A stretch of 51,653 nucleotides of DNA. Source: Planctomycetaceae bacterium. Its GTDB lineage: Bacteria > Planctomycetota > Planctomycetia > Pirellulales > Pirellulaceae. The notes under the pieces were generated by a model, which did no database searches, was not told the DNA's origin, and worked only from the letters and a program-made list of their open reading frames with translations. The position numbers and the translations under genes were made by a program. The DNA lies in assembly GCA_002726515.1 (NCBI GenBank), contig PBTE01000036.1, positions 1-51,653 on the forward strand, in the 5' to 3' direction. Below are positions 1 to 10,100 of the stretch, piece by piece. Each line of letters opens with the position of its first letter. Within the stretch, counting starts at the first letter, position 1.

Positions 1-2586
1 CGGCACTGGATGGACGTTGTTCGCTTTGCTGAAACACACGGTTACGAATGGAACCACGAAATCCGCGATGCCTGGAGGTATCGGGATTACTTGATTCGTG
101 CCTTCAATTCGGACTTGCCTTACGATCAATTCGTTCGCGAACACATTGCCGGCGATCTGCTCGAAGTGCCGCGTATCAATACCGAACTGGACACGAATGA
201 ATCGGTCATTGGCACTGCATTCTGGCGTTTTTCGGAACTCGGCCATGACGACTGTGTGAGATTTCCGGAGATTCGATACGATGCACTCGACAATCAAATC
301 GACACGTTAACAAAGGCTTTTCAGGCGACAACGGTCTCTTGTGCCCGTTGCCACAACCACAAACTCGATGCGGTGTCCACGGAAGATTATTATGCCCTGG
401 TGGGAGTTCTGGAAAGTTCGCGCCAAGTTGTGCAGACGATCGAATTACCTGGCAGCATTACTCAGCAAACCAAGCAGTTGCAGGATCTGAAAGTTGAACT
501 GCGGCAACAGTTGGCTGGCGAGTGGTTGGCGGCAACCGAGGCATTGCCAACCGAACTGCTGGCGGCACTGCGGCTGAAAAAGACAGCAGAAGACGAGGAA
601 GCGGAGACAGCTCTGCAACAACAGTTGCACAAGGAAAAGCTGGAGGTCGACGACTTCGTAATGGCCTTGAAACGAATCGCGGATCAGCAAAAGTCTGCTC
701 CCGTATCGTCTATTTGGCAGGAACTGAAGAAAGAATACGAAGCGGAGGCAAGTGCGCGTGTCGAATTCAACGCTCAAAACTTCCACACTTGGCAGGCGTT
801 TGACACAGACCAGCCAACTGCGTGGCGCACCACGGGTTTGGGATTGGCAGGTGATCCGTGCTCGTGCGGCGATTTTACCCTGCCGTCGGGTGGCGAGGAC
901 ATGGTGAGCGCTGTTTTACCCGCAGGCCTCTTCACCCATCTGTCGTCTGACCGGTTGAATGGCACGTTGCAATCACCATGGATTCCTACCGAACACAAGT
1001 ACGTGAGCTTGCAACTGCTGGGCGGGGGGCTGAGCATGGTCCGTGCCGTGGTCGATAGTTGCTCACTGAACGAGTATGCAGGAGGAGGAAAGCGTTATCT
1101 CGACGACGAGGATTTGCACTGGAAAAGATTTCCCACCAGCGCCGGACCGCCACATCGTTCCTATCTTGATCTAACGACCAAGGCCGACAACGTACGCTGG
1201 CCTGATCGACCCGGGGTGGCAGGGACGGAAGAAGAGAAGCTTCAATCACCCCGTTCCTGGTTCGGAGTCACTCGTGTTGTACTGCACGACTGCGAAGAAA
1301 CACCTCAAGGGGAACTGTCTCATCTTCTCAGGCTGTTTCAGCATCCCCTGCCGCAAAATCTGGACGATGTTGTTCACGCTTATCAGGCAGTGTGTCAAGG
1401 ATCGATCAAGGCATGGCGAGACGGAACGGCGACCGATGATGATGTGAGCTGGATCAACTGGCTCATTTCCAGCGACTTGTTGACAAACTCGATCAATGCG
1501 GGTCGACCTGTCGTCGATCTTGTTCAGCAATATCGCGACGTCGAATCCCAGATACCCCAGCCCCGTGTCGTGGCGGGAATGTCTGATCACGGTCCAGGGT
1601 TTGATTCACTGCTGCTGCGTCGGGGTAACGCAGAAGACTTGGGAGCGCCTGTCCCACGACGTTACCTGGAGGCCATCGCGGGGCCCAAAATATTTTCGTC
1701 CCAAGGTAGCGGGCGACGGGAAATCGCAGAGTTGATTGCCCATCAAGACAATCCACTCACTGCAAGAGTGATGGTTAATCGTATTTGGCACCATTTGTTT
1801 GGATTAGGAATCGTCCCCACAACGGACGACTTCGGTCACGTGGGCGACCTGCCATCCCATCCCAAGTTGCTCGATCACCTGGCCTACCAGTTTGTCCAGC
1901 AGGGATGGTCGGTTAAAAAGCTGATTCGGCAGATTGTCACCAGTCGCACCTTTTGCCAGTCCAGTGTGTCCGGCGCGGTCGCCAATCAACGGGACCCGGA
2001 CAACCGTCTGCTGCATCATTACCCAGTACGACGACTCGACAGCGAGGCCATTCGTGACACGATTCTGGCCGTTTCAGGACGATTGGACCGGACACTTTGC
2101 GGACCCAGTATTCATCCGTTTCGCGAGGAACCTAAAAAGCATCGGAAACTCGAAGCCGGTCCGCTGGATGGCCACGGTCGCCGGAGCCTGTACCTGAAGG
2201 TGACTCGGATGGAGGGGCCCAAATTTCTGGAACTCTTTGATTTGCCCAAGCCGATGGAGACCCGTGGCAAACGGGATCGCACCAACGTACCTGCCCAGGC
2301 TCTGGCCTTCCTGAACGATCCGTTCCTGATCGACCAGTCCAGGTTTTGGAGTGAGAAATTGATAGCACGCCAGGATGAGTCGCTGGGGGCACGAATTGAT
2401 CACATGTTTGTCAAGGCCCTGGGCCGTCCGCCTGCCGCTGACGAACGAAACAGAATCGCGACTTTTGTCGATTTACTGGGAAGAACCCATCAGGTGGCAG
2501 CGGGCGAAAGTCTCGCCAGTTCGACCATCTGGCAGGATGTGGCGCATATGTTTTTTAACACGAAAGAGCTGATTTACATTCGTTAA
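1..2586 (+). CDS. DUF1549/DUF1553 secreted protein, 5'-truncated by window edge
   Basis: The reading frame is open from base 1 (Arg-His-Trp) into the typical DUF1549 segment 'DVVRFAETHG', so the true start lies outside the window. A CxxCH haem-type motif (CARCHNH) sits about 115 residues in, then a Gln/Glu-rich helical stretch. The middle, about residues 260-410, is an inserted beta-rich module that resembles carbohydrate-binding sandwiches. DUF1553 follows from about residue 565 ('NPLTARVMVNRIWHHLFG', 'TTDDFG', 'SHPKLLDHLA') to the C-terminus. Members of this family are exported planctomycete proteins of unknown biochemistry, thought to be redox-linked because of the CxxCH motifs. A DUF1501 gene follows 157 bases downstream, the standard partner. 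The family call is firm; the molecular role is not known. Confidence 0.9.
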   Translation, partial: RHWMDVVRFAETHGYEWNHEIRDAWRYRDYLIRAFNSDLPYDQFVREHIAGDLLEVPRINTELDTNESVIGTAFWRFSELGHDDCVRFPEIRYDALDNQIDTLTKAFQATTVSCARCHNHKLDAVSTEDYYALVGVLESSRQVVQTIELPGSITQQTKQLQDLKVELRQQLAGEWLAATEALPTELLAALRLKKTAEDEEAETALQQQLHKEKLEVDDFVMALKRIADQQKSAPVSSIWQELKKEYEAEASARVEFNAQNFHTWQAFDTDQPTAWRTTGLGLAGDPCSCGDFTLPSGGEDMVSAVLPAGLFTHLSSDRLNGTLQSPWIPTEHKYVSLQLLGGGLSMVRAVVDSCSLNEYAGGGKRYLDDEDLHWKRFPTSAGPPHRSYLDLTTKADNVRWPDRPGVAGTEEEKLQSPRSWFGVTRVVLHDCEETPQGELSHLLRLFQHPLPQNLDDVVHAYQAVCQGSIKAWRDGTATDDDVSWINWLISSDLLTNSINAGRPVVDLVQQYRDVESQIPQPRVVAGMSDHGPGFDSLLLRRGNAEDLGAPVPRRYLEAIAGPKIFSSQGSGRREIAELIAHQDNPLTARVMVNRIWHHLFGLGIVPTTDDFGHVGDLPSHPKLLDHLAYQFVQQGWSVKKLIRQIVTSRTFCQSSVSGAVANQRDPDNRLLHHYPVRRLDSEAIRDTILAVSGRLDRTLCGPSIHPFREEPKKHRKLEAGPLDGHGRRSLYLKVTRMEGPKFLELFDLPKPMETRGKRDRTNVPAQALAFLNDPFLIDQSRFWSEKLIARQDESLGARIDHMFVKALGRPPAADERNRIATFVDLLGRTHQVAAGESLASSTIWQDVAHMFFNTKELIYIR

Positions 2587-2743
2587 GTGCGCGCGATGTG
2601 GTATGTTATGAGACGAACGGTCAGGTCCTGGCGTGCTTTTGTCGGCAGGTCGACATGGTTTTGCTTTCGACGCTGTTGGATCAGTTCCCTTCATACTTGG
2701 TGATGGCGAACCGTTGACCACAAAATTTTTCCTAACAACAGCT

Positions 2744-4189
2744 ATGAACAAACGATTACATCATGCATCGAGTTGCCCCGGGCGGATGGCTCAACCTGTT
2801 TCGCGTCGCGAAGTACTGCGAAACGCGTCCAACGGTTTTGGCCTCTTGGCGCTCTCCTCGTTGATGGCAGATCGCAGCTACGCTGGTCTCTCGGAAAATC
2901 CCTCTCCGCATGCAGCACCCCGCGCCAAAAACGTTATTTTTTGTTTCATGGCGGGTGGTGTGTCCCACGTCGACACATTTGATCCCAAGCCGGCGCTGGC
3001 CAAACACCACGGACAACTGGTACAAGAGTGGAAGGATGCTAAAAAGACGCAGTCGGTAGGGGATCGGAAGTGGAAGCAAAGTCCCTGGAACTTTGCTCAA
3101 CATGGCCAGGGTGGCATGACAGTTAGCGAACTGTTCCCGCACCTAGCCGGTTGTGTCGACGAGATGGCCTTTGTTCGCTCCATGGTGGCACCCTTGCCGT
3201 TACACGCCGCAGGGAACTTGTTTATCCACAGCGGGCGTTTTCGTGCCGGCGCTCCCAGCCTGGGTTCCTGGGCCACGTATGGTCTGGGCAGTGAGAATCA
3301 AAATCTTCCGGGATTTGTATTGTTGGAGAGTGGAAAAATTCCACCGGGTGGTAGAGAAAACTTTTCCAACGGATTTCTTCCGGCCAACTATCAGGCGACG
3401 CCGATCCAGGCCGAAGGGGTACCCGTGGCCAACATCGTCCCCGCCGATATTTCCGCCGGTATCCAACGAAAAAAATTGGACTTGCTGTTACAGCAAGATC
3501 GACAACTGGCCGAATCGTTGGGAGGTCATGACGGAATCGAGTCGGCCATCCGCAATTACGAGATGGCTTATCGGATGCAAACCGAAATCCCGGATGTTCT
3601 TGATCTGTCCCGAGAATCTTCTGCTACCCTGGACCTGTACGGTCTGAATGCCGAGGACGAGCATCTGCGGTCGTACGCCACGCAGTGTCTGCGAGCACGG
3701 CGGTTGATCGAGGCGGGAGTTCGTTTTGTAGAGATCACCGCCAATCCCCTGGGTATGTCGGTTGGGACCTGGGATCAGCATGGGGGGTTGAAGAAAGGTC
3801 ATGAGAAAAACGCCCTGGTTGCCGATCAACCCATTGCTGGTCTGATGCGAGATCTCAGGCAGCGCGGGCTACTCGACGAAACCTTGATCCTTTTCGCCAG
3901 CGAGATGGGCCGCACGCCGCATACGGGTAACGGACACGGTCGAGACCATCACGTAGGGTGTTTTACCGTCTGGCTGGCTGGTGGCGGCACGCGAGGTGGA
4001 ACCGTTTTCGGGGTAACCGACGAGTTTGGCATGGCGGCCGTCGAAAATGCCGTAACGGTGCACGACCTGCATGCCACGATCCTGCATTTACTGGGTCTGG
4101 ACCATGGGCGACTTACTTATCGTTACGGCGGCCAAGACATGAGTCTCACGGACGTGCACGGTCGCGTTGTTCACGAGATTCTAGGTTAA
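2744..4189 (+). CDS. DUF1501 family Tat-exported protein (sulfatase-fold-like)
   Basis: This 481-residue protein carries a twin-arginine leader near its N-terminus ('SRREVLRN' followed by a small-residue hydrophobic stretch ending near 'RSYA'). DUF1501 hallmarks follow: 'FCFMAGGVSHVDTFDPKP', 'FPHLAGCVDEMAFVRSM', 'SLGSWATYGLGSE' and the C-terminal 'SEMGRTPHTGNGHGRDHH' segment with clustered His/Asp, as expected for an alkaline-phosphatase-superfamily metal site. I chose the ATG that puts the Arg pair about 20 residues in. The frame is open back to a GTG at 2633, but that extension looks non-coding. It pairs with the upstream DUF1549/DUF1553 gene. The biochemical activity of DUF1501 is not established. 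Confidence 0.9.
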   Translation: MNKRLHHASSCPGRMAQPVSRREVLRNASNGFGLLALSSLMADRSYAGLSENPSPHAAPRAKNVIFCFMAGGVSHVDTFDPKPALAKHHGQLVQEWKDAKKTQSVGDRKWKQSPWNFAQHGQGGMTVSELFPHLAGCVDEMAFVRSMVAPLPLHAAGNLFIHSGRFRAGAPSLGSWATYGLGSENQNLPGFVLLESGKIPPGGRENFSNGFLPANYQATPIQAEGVPVANIVPADISAGIQRKKLDLLLQQDRQLAESLGGHDGIESAIRNYEMAYRMQTEIPDVLDLSRESSATLDLYGLNAEDEHLRSYATQCLRARRLIEAGVRFVEITANPLGMSVGTWDQHGGLKKGHEKNALVADQPIAGLMRDLRQRGLLDETLILFASEMGRTPHTGNGHGRDHHVGCFTVWLAGGGTRGGTVFGVTDEFGMAAVENAVTVHDLHATILHLLGLDHGRLTYRYGGQDMSLTDVHGRVVHEILG

Positions 4190-4245
4190 CGCTTCGGCGC
4201 AGCGCTGCCGTCAACCGTATCGGGCCTCCCAACTGCTGGATTATC

Positions 4246-4257
4246 CTGACATGTCAG
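4246..4257. repeat. 12-bp perfect palindrome upstream of the lactonase-like gene
   Basis: CTGACATGTCAG is a perfect inverted repeat 38 bases before the next start codon. Its position would suit a dimeric operator, but a single 12-mer is also expected by chance at some rate in 50 kb. Confidence 0.3.
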
Positions 4258-4294
4258 TGGATGCATCTGAACTTGTAATGCACGAGGAGGCGTC

Positions 4295-6259
4295 ATGTGC
4301 CCCGTTCGCCGGGAATTCCCCATGAAATGTTTTTTCTTTGCGGTATTTTCTCTGCTCGTTTCAACCTTACCAGTAGTGGCAGAGGAGTCAATTCCGCTGC
4401 GCGCCGGGCCACTGTCCATGACCTTCGATGTGGACAACGTCATGTTGCGTTTTGTGCGTGTCGGCAAGGCAGAAGTTCTGCGCGGCATCAACGCCCCCGT
4501 GCGCAACCAGTTTTGGGGCACGGTTCCTCCCAGGGCTTCGGACATTCGACTGCAGGAATCTGACGGCGCGTTTCAACTGACCTTTGATGTCAAGTGTCAG
4601 GAACGCGACATTGATTTTTTCTGGAAAGGAAGAATCGTTGGCAATTCCGAGGGCCACGTCGTCTTCACGTTCGACGGTGAAGCACACTCGACATTTTTAC
4701 GGAACCGCCTCGGGTTCTGCATCCTGCATGGTCCCTCGGCTGCCGGGCAGTCCTGGCGAATCGAGGATATCCAAGGCAACGAAACACCCGGCCACTTTCC
4801 AAAGTTTATTGCACCTGATCAACCGGCAAAAAATATCCGCGCGATCTCCCATGAAATCGCTCCCGGAGTCTGGGCTCAGGTGCGCTGTGAAGGTGACACT
4901 TTTGAAATGGAGGATCAACGAAATTGGACCGATGCCTCCTTCAAAACGTATTGCACCCCGCTAGAAATCCCTTATCCCGTGAAAGTGGTCAAGGGAACCA
5001 GAATTTCACACAAGGTTCAGATCAGTTTGAGAGGAGATCTCTCGCAATTGTTGAGGGATAACCAACCAACTGATGAGGTGACTCTCAGCCTGGTGGAGGG
5101 CGGTCAGGCACTGCACACGCTACCCGGGATTGGTCTGCAATTATCCAGCCAGGTTGACCAGTTGGAAGCCGCGCAGACCACCCGGTTGAAGGCTCTGAAT
5201 ATGGATCATTTACGGGTCACGCTCACGCCGGCATCGGACTCATTTGCAAGCGTTCTGGAGCAGGCTACCACTCAGGCCAGCGCGTTGGGTGTTTCGCTCC
5301 ACGTAGGAATTCAGATTGGTGAAAAACCGGCCCCTGAATTGCAGCGTTTGGCCGACGCGATCAAGATCACTCAACCCCCAGTATCGGCTTGGCTGGTTTT
5401 GGCCGCGGATCAGAAAAAGTTTCAACTGGCGCGCCGGATTCTCGGTCCGGTCGTGCCGGTCTCACGGATCGGAACTGGCGAGGACACGAATTTTACGGAA
5501 TTGAATCGGAATCGTGCCGTCGACTCACACGTTCAGATGATTTCCTATGGCATGAATCCGCAGTGCCATGCGATTGATACTCTGACGATGGTGGAAAACC
5601 TCGAGATCCAGGCCGACACGGTGCACAGTGCTCGACAGTTTGTTGGTGACCGGCCTCTGCTGATCAGTCCGATCACTCTCAGGGTTCAAGGGGTGCGGCA
5701 GGCTCCCTTGGCTGGTGAGTTACCGTCCAATGTTGACGCGCGGCAACCGTCGGTGTTCACGGCCGGCTGGACACTGGGCAGCATCAAGTATTTGGCGCAG
5801 GCAGGTGCCGATAGTCTCACGTACTACGAAACGGTAGGCTGGAAGGGTGTGATGTCGCCCGCTGGCGACTTCCCACTTCCAGATATTTTCCCGGCGAAAC
5901 CCGACGAGGTCTACGCGGTTTATCACGTGTTCCGTGCCGTGGGCGAATTCGCCGGAGGAAAGGTGCGGGAAGTACGTTCTTCTGACGGGTTATCGGCCAT
6001 CGGCTTGGCGCTTGCCAAGAAGGGTCGGACTCGGCTGCTGGTGGCCAACCTGTCCGAGCGAGCCCAGTCCATCCGTATCCTTGGCCTGGCGCCTGGCGAT
6101 GTCGAACTTTTTCGTCTGGATGCTGACAATGAGACAACCGCTAGAAGTGACCCGGAGGCGTTTTCTCGGCGAAGAGGACAGTGGTTGAGCGTGAGCCGAA
6201 AACCACTGCAACTCCACCTGGCTCCTTACGGAATTGCTCAACTTGATCAGGGCAGCTGA
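4295..6259 (+). CDS. D-apionate lactonase-like secreted protein
   Basis: The 654-residue protein has a signal peptide (hydrophobic stretch 'FFFAVFSLLVSTLPVVA'). The mature N-terminus begins with 'PLRAGPLSMTF', followed by 'EVLRGINAPVRNQFWGTVPP' and later 'EMEDQRNWTDASFKTYCTPL'. I recognise these blocks from D-apionate lactonase (ApnL) relatives: an N-terminal beta domain, a TIM-barrel-like middle and a C-terminal beta domain. ApnL opens D-apionate lactone in breakdown of the branched pentose apiose, found in plant and algal pectins. ApnL is normally cytoplasmic, so the export signal here is notable. The start is supported by AGGAGG at 4285-4290. It lies 105 bases after a DUF1501 gene. Substrate is inferred from family resemblance only; it could be a related glycosidase-like enzyme. 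Confidence 0.7.
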   Translation: MCPVRREFPMKCFFFAVFSLLVSTLPVVAEESIPLRAGPLSMTFDVDNVMLRFVRVGKAEVLRGINAPVRNQFWGTVPPRASDIRLQESDGAFQLTFDVKCQERDIDFFWKGRIVGNSEGHVVFTFDGEAHSTFLRNRLGFCILHGPSAAGQSWRIEDIQGNETPGHFPKFIAPDQPAKNIRAISHEIAPGVWAQVRCEGDTFEMEDQRNWTDASFKTYCTPLEIPYPVKVVKGTRISHKVQISLRGDLSQLLRDNQPTDEVTLSLVEGGQALHTLPGIGLQLSSQVDQLEAAQTTRLKALNMDHLRVTLTPASDSFASVLEQATTQASALGVSLHVGIQIGEKPAPELQRLADAIKITQPPVSAWLVLAADQKKFQLARRILGPVVPVSRIGTGEDTNFTELNRNRAVDSHVQMISYGMNPQCHAIDTLTMVENLEIQADTVHSARQFVGDRPLLISPITLRVQGVRQAPLAGELPSNVDARQPSVFTAGWTLGSIKYLAQAGADSLTYYETVGWKGVMSPAGDFPLPDIFPAKPDEVYAVYHVFRAVGEFAGGKVREVRSSDGLSAIGLALAKKGRTRLLVANLSERAQSIRILGLAPGDVELFRLDADNETTARSDPEAFSRRRGQWLSVSRKPLQLHLAPYGIAQLDQGS

Positions 6260-6318
6260 CGAACGCTCTGAGGCAGCGAGTTGTGTTGTTCCACGTTTGT
6301 CCGGTTTCGACAACGGGC

Positions 6319-6791
6319 GTTTCGGACCTGTTGCTCACGCTTCGTGTTGGGGATGACCTGAAGTCTCATGCTGACCGGGTAGAGTGGCTCGAATTGTGGT
6401 TGTTGTTGCACGATTCCACCGAGGAGATTACCTGAAGGTTCCCCGTTACGACCAACCGCCGACTGTCGATGAGGGCCAGATCGAACGGGCCGTGATCCGT
6501 GATTGGTACATTCCGGAACGGAAGGCAAAGGCCAATCAACCGCTCCTCTACAATGCTCCGCCCCCAAAAGGAATTGAGGACCTGGTTGAAGTGCGTTTAA
6601 ACAACCTCACGCTGACCGGACCGGACGTTCGTGATGGTTGGCTGGTATTTCCGGTGGCTGCCAACGAGTGTGCCTTGGGAGAAAACCTGCTGGGGGTGAG
6701 GGTGGCTGGGCGCGATACGATTGAGCAGCCGTTGTACGTGGAAAAACTGGAATTGCGAGTCCGCTATCGGAAGCTGCAGGCACGAAGCTGA
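6319..6791 (+). pseudogene. Decayed C-terminal fragment of a secreted sugar-enzyme-type protein (frameshifted)
   Basis: Two adjacent frames read as one domain. One frame from about 6319 gives 'VSDLLLTLRVGDDLKSHADR' and then 'VEWLELWLLLHDSTEE', and ends in a stop near 6431. The next frame, open from a GTG at 6384, continues from about 6430 with 'LKVPRYDQPP' and ends '...VEKLELRVRYRK'. Together these resemble the C-terminal jelly-roll module that closes many planctomycete glycosidase-like proteins, whose alternating hydrophobic strands include a 'W-L-x-F' strand and a 'G-E-N-L-L-x-V' strand. No N-terminal catalytic part is present. I infer a deletion remnant with one frameshift around 6425-6435. 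A short standalone gene from the GTG (135 aa) is the alternative. Confidence 0.55.
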
Positions 6792-7184
6792 GGAAAATCA
6801 ACAAATTGGTTCCGTCACTGGAAAAATATTGGAAAGTTGGTAAGGGAATGTTATTCTCAAGTCAGTCTTCATCTTCTGGGATCCCAGCCTGCTGACCACG
6901 GCTGGGAAAGCCCAAGGTAGTGGTTGGTTTTGCCGTTCCACTGCTCAGGCCCCAGTAAAAAAGTCCGCAAGATATCGTTTTTTAACGCGTCTAGAGGCAA
7001 AAGAATCAGCTGCGACCGTGGGACGAGGGCATAGTGGCACAGAAAGACAATTGTGATTCGTGTAAAATCAAAATGAGAACACAGGCTCAACCACGAAAAT
7101 AAACTGCTGTATGCTCCTGCAAATGATGCCAGTTGTCATTCTAACATTGACGCATGCACAGGAAATAAAGCGGGTGGTGTGTTT
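6792..7184. other. Intergenic region with one hairpin
   Basis: No gene is supported in these 393 bases. The only clear structure is the 8-bp hairpin at 6882-6907 listed separately. The region presumably carries the promoter of the following DUF1549/DUF1553 operon, but no convincing -35/-10 pair was found by eye. Confidence 0.5.
6882..6907. terminator. 8-bp perfect stem-loop
   Basis: TCCCAGCC pairs perfectly with GGCTGGGA around a 10-base loop. There is no T-run on either side, so it may be a factor-dependent stop, an mRNA structure or an operator rather than a classical intrinsic terminator. Confidence 0.35.
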
Positions 7185-10100
7185 ATGAACTGCCTCAAGT
7201 CATGCGTCCTTATTGCGTTGGTCAGCGTCGTGGCGCTCCGTAGCCCGCCCTTGTCGGCGGATTCTTCAGAGCGCTCCGGCCGGGATCACTGGTCGTTCCG
7301 GCCTCCCGTACACATCCCTCCGCCAGAAATCGAGCACGCGGTCTGGGTACGCAATGCGATCGACCGTTTCATTCTGGCTAAAATCGAAGCGGAAGATTTG
7401 CTGCCATCGGAACAGGCCGACGTCTATACGATGGTCCGTCGAGTTTCCCTGGAGCTCATCGGTTTGCCGCCGAGCATTTCCGATACGGATTCGGTAGTCA
7501 ACGATCCTCGACCGGATGCTTATGAACGGTACGTGGACCGGTTGTTTGCCTCGCCCCACTACGGCGAACGATGGGCTCGTGTTTGGCTCGACCTGGCTCG
7601 TTATGCCGACACCAACGGTTATGAAAAAGACCGGCCACGTTCAATATGGCCCTACCGTGATTGGGTGATTGATGCTCTCAACGCTGATATGCCCTTCAGT
7701 CAATTTACCGTGGAACAAATTGCCGGTGATATGCTGCCCGCGGCGAGCCTCTCACAGAAAATTGCTACGGGATTTCACCGCAATACGATGTTGAATCAGG
7801 AAGGTGGAATCGATCCGGAGGAAGATCGATTCCAGCAGATTGTTGATCGAGTAGGGACGACCGGCATGACTTGGTTGGGGCTTACGATCGCTTGCGTTCA
7901 ATGTCACGAACACAAGTACGATCCTTTCCCTCAGCGGGAGTTCTACCAACTCTTCGCCCTGATGAATAATGCGGATGAAGTTAAACTGCCCCTGCCCGAT
8001 ACGGATATCGCTGCGCAACGGGCATCGATCAAACAACAAGTCGAGGAGCTCAAGTCGGAATGGAAAGACAAGTTCCCTCTGGCAGCCGACGATGCGACAG
8101 AAGGTGCCCAGTTGCCTGTCGTACAACGACGGCAACTTCACTTCGAACAACAATTTTCGATTTGGCGGGAGAAAGCAGCAGCTCAGGCCCGTCACTGGAC
8201 CATTTTGCAACCTGACACCTACCAATCGAATGCCGCCACGTTGACCGCCCTGGAGGACGGGTCATTGCTGGTTGGTGGAGATGCCACCAAACGGGACGCT
8301 TTCGAGGTGAAGTACAAGTTGCATCTGTCGGGCATTACGGCGATGCGACTTGAATTGATGCTTCATCCAACATTGCCCGGCGGTGGACCGGGGCGTGAAG
8401 TAATCGACGTGCCGGGCAATTTTTTTCTCAGTCATTTGCAGCTTAGCGTTTTTCCTGACGGTGTGCCGAACGCGGCGGAGCAAATGGTGCAAATGGTACG
8501 TGCCACGGGAAGTGTCTCGAAAGACAAGAGGTCGTCGGCAAACACCATCGATTCAGACCCAGAGTCAGTTTGGACGATTGGCCAACAATCGGGAAAGCCC
8601 CAGTCAGCCGTTTTCGAGCTCCAGCAAGGGATAACCGGAGAAACTGATTCGACGTTGAAGCTTGTGATCAAACACTTTCATTATTATCCCGCCAGTGTGG
8701 GAAGGTTTCGTGTTTCTGTCACCAGTGATCCAACGCCTCCCGAATCGTTGGTTGTTCCCGCACCGATCGAATCTTTGTTGTTGGTTCCCGCTGCGGATCT
8801 TAATGAGGACCAGCAAGCGAGCTTGCAACGGTATTTCCTTTCGGTTGCCCCGGAACTGGCTGAAGCGCGTGAAATAGTCGAAAAACTGCGCAAGTCGCAG
8901 CCATCATTCCCAACGACGATGGTGATGCAGGAGCGATTGACCCAACACACCCGGACAACACACCTCCATGAGCGGGGCGAATTTTTGAAACCCGGGGATC
9001 GAGTGCAACCCGGCGTACCGCGTGTGTTACCTCCGTTTCCAGAGGGTGCGTCGGCTGACCGCCTCGGCCTGGGTCGGTGGCTTGCGGACGAATCGAACCC
9101 GTTGACCGCTCGTGTGGCAATGAACCGCCACTGGGCGATTCTATTCGGAAGAGGGTTGGTCAGTACGACGGAAGATTTTGGGTCTCGAGGTGCCGCCCCG
9201 TCTCACCCGGGATTGCTCGACTGGTTAGCCACCGAATTCATGCGGGCCGGCTGGAGTCAGAAAGTCATGCAGCGGCTGATGGTGACAAGTGCCGTCTATC
9301 GTCAAAGGGCGCGATCTTCTCCTGAATTGTTGCATCGCGATCCACAGAATGTGCTGCTGGCCCGGGCGTCGCGGTCACGCGTCGACGCCGAGATCGTGCG
9401 GGACATTGCCCTGACCGCAGCGGGCCTGCTGAATGCTCGTCTCGGCGGTCCAAGTGTTTTTCCGCCACAACCTAACGAAGTGACGAACTTCGCTTATGGC
9501 CGACTGGCCTGGAAAACCGATACTGGCCCCGATCGGTATCGGCGCGGACTGTACACATTTTCCAAACGCACTGCGCCCTATGCGGGCTTCAGTGTCTTCG
9601 ACGCGCCCAGCGGAGAGGCCTGTTCGGTGCGGCGGGAACGCTCCAACACACCCCTACAGGCGCTCACTGTGATGAACGACGAAGTGTTCGTAGAAGCGGC
9701 CCAGGCGTTGGCGCGACAGGTGGTTCGAAATTCTTCTCAAAACATCAATGATCGTACGGCCCGGTTGTTCCGCACGGTTCTGACACGACCCCCCGGGCCT
9801 CAGGAACAGAATTACATGCGTGCCTTTCTAGAGGACCAATTGGAACGTTTCCGTTCCGGCCAGTTGCAGGCGGTGGTAGTAGCGGGCGAAAGGTTCAAAC
9901 GATGGGATTTTGCGAAGAAATCCCACGCCTGGAGTTCGGCTCAGAAGTGTGATGTGGATGTTTCTGCAGATGGCCAACTGAAGATCAAGATCAATGACAG
10001 TGATTCGCGGGTGACGACGGAGCTGACCGCTCCCGCGGGACAAGCTGTCGTCCGACTCCGAGCCCGGTTCTTCCAGGATGCGAAGCCCCGCTTGTTGTGG

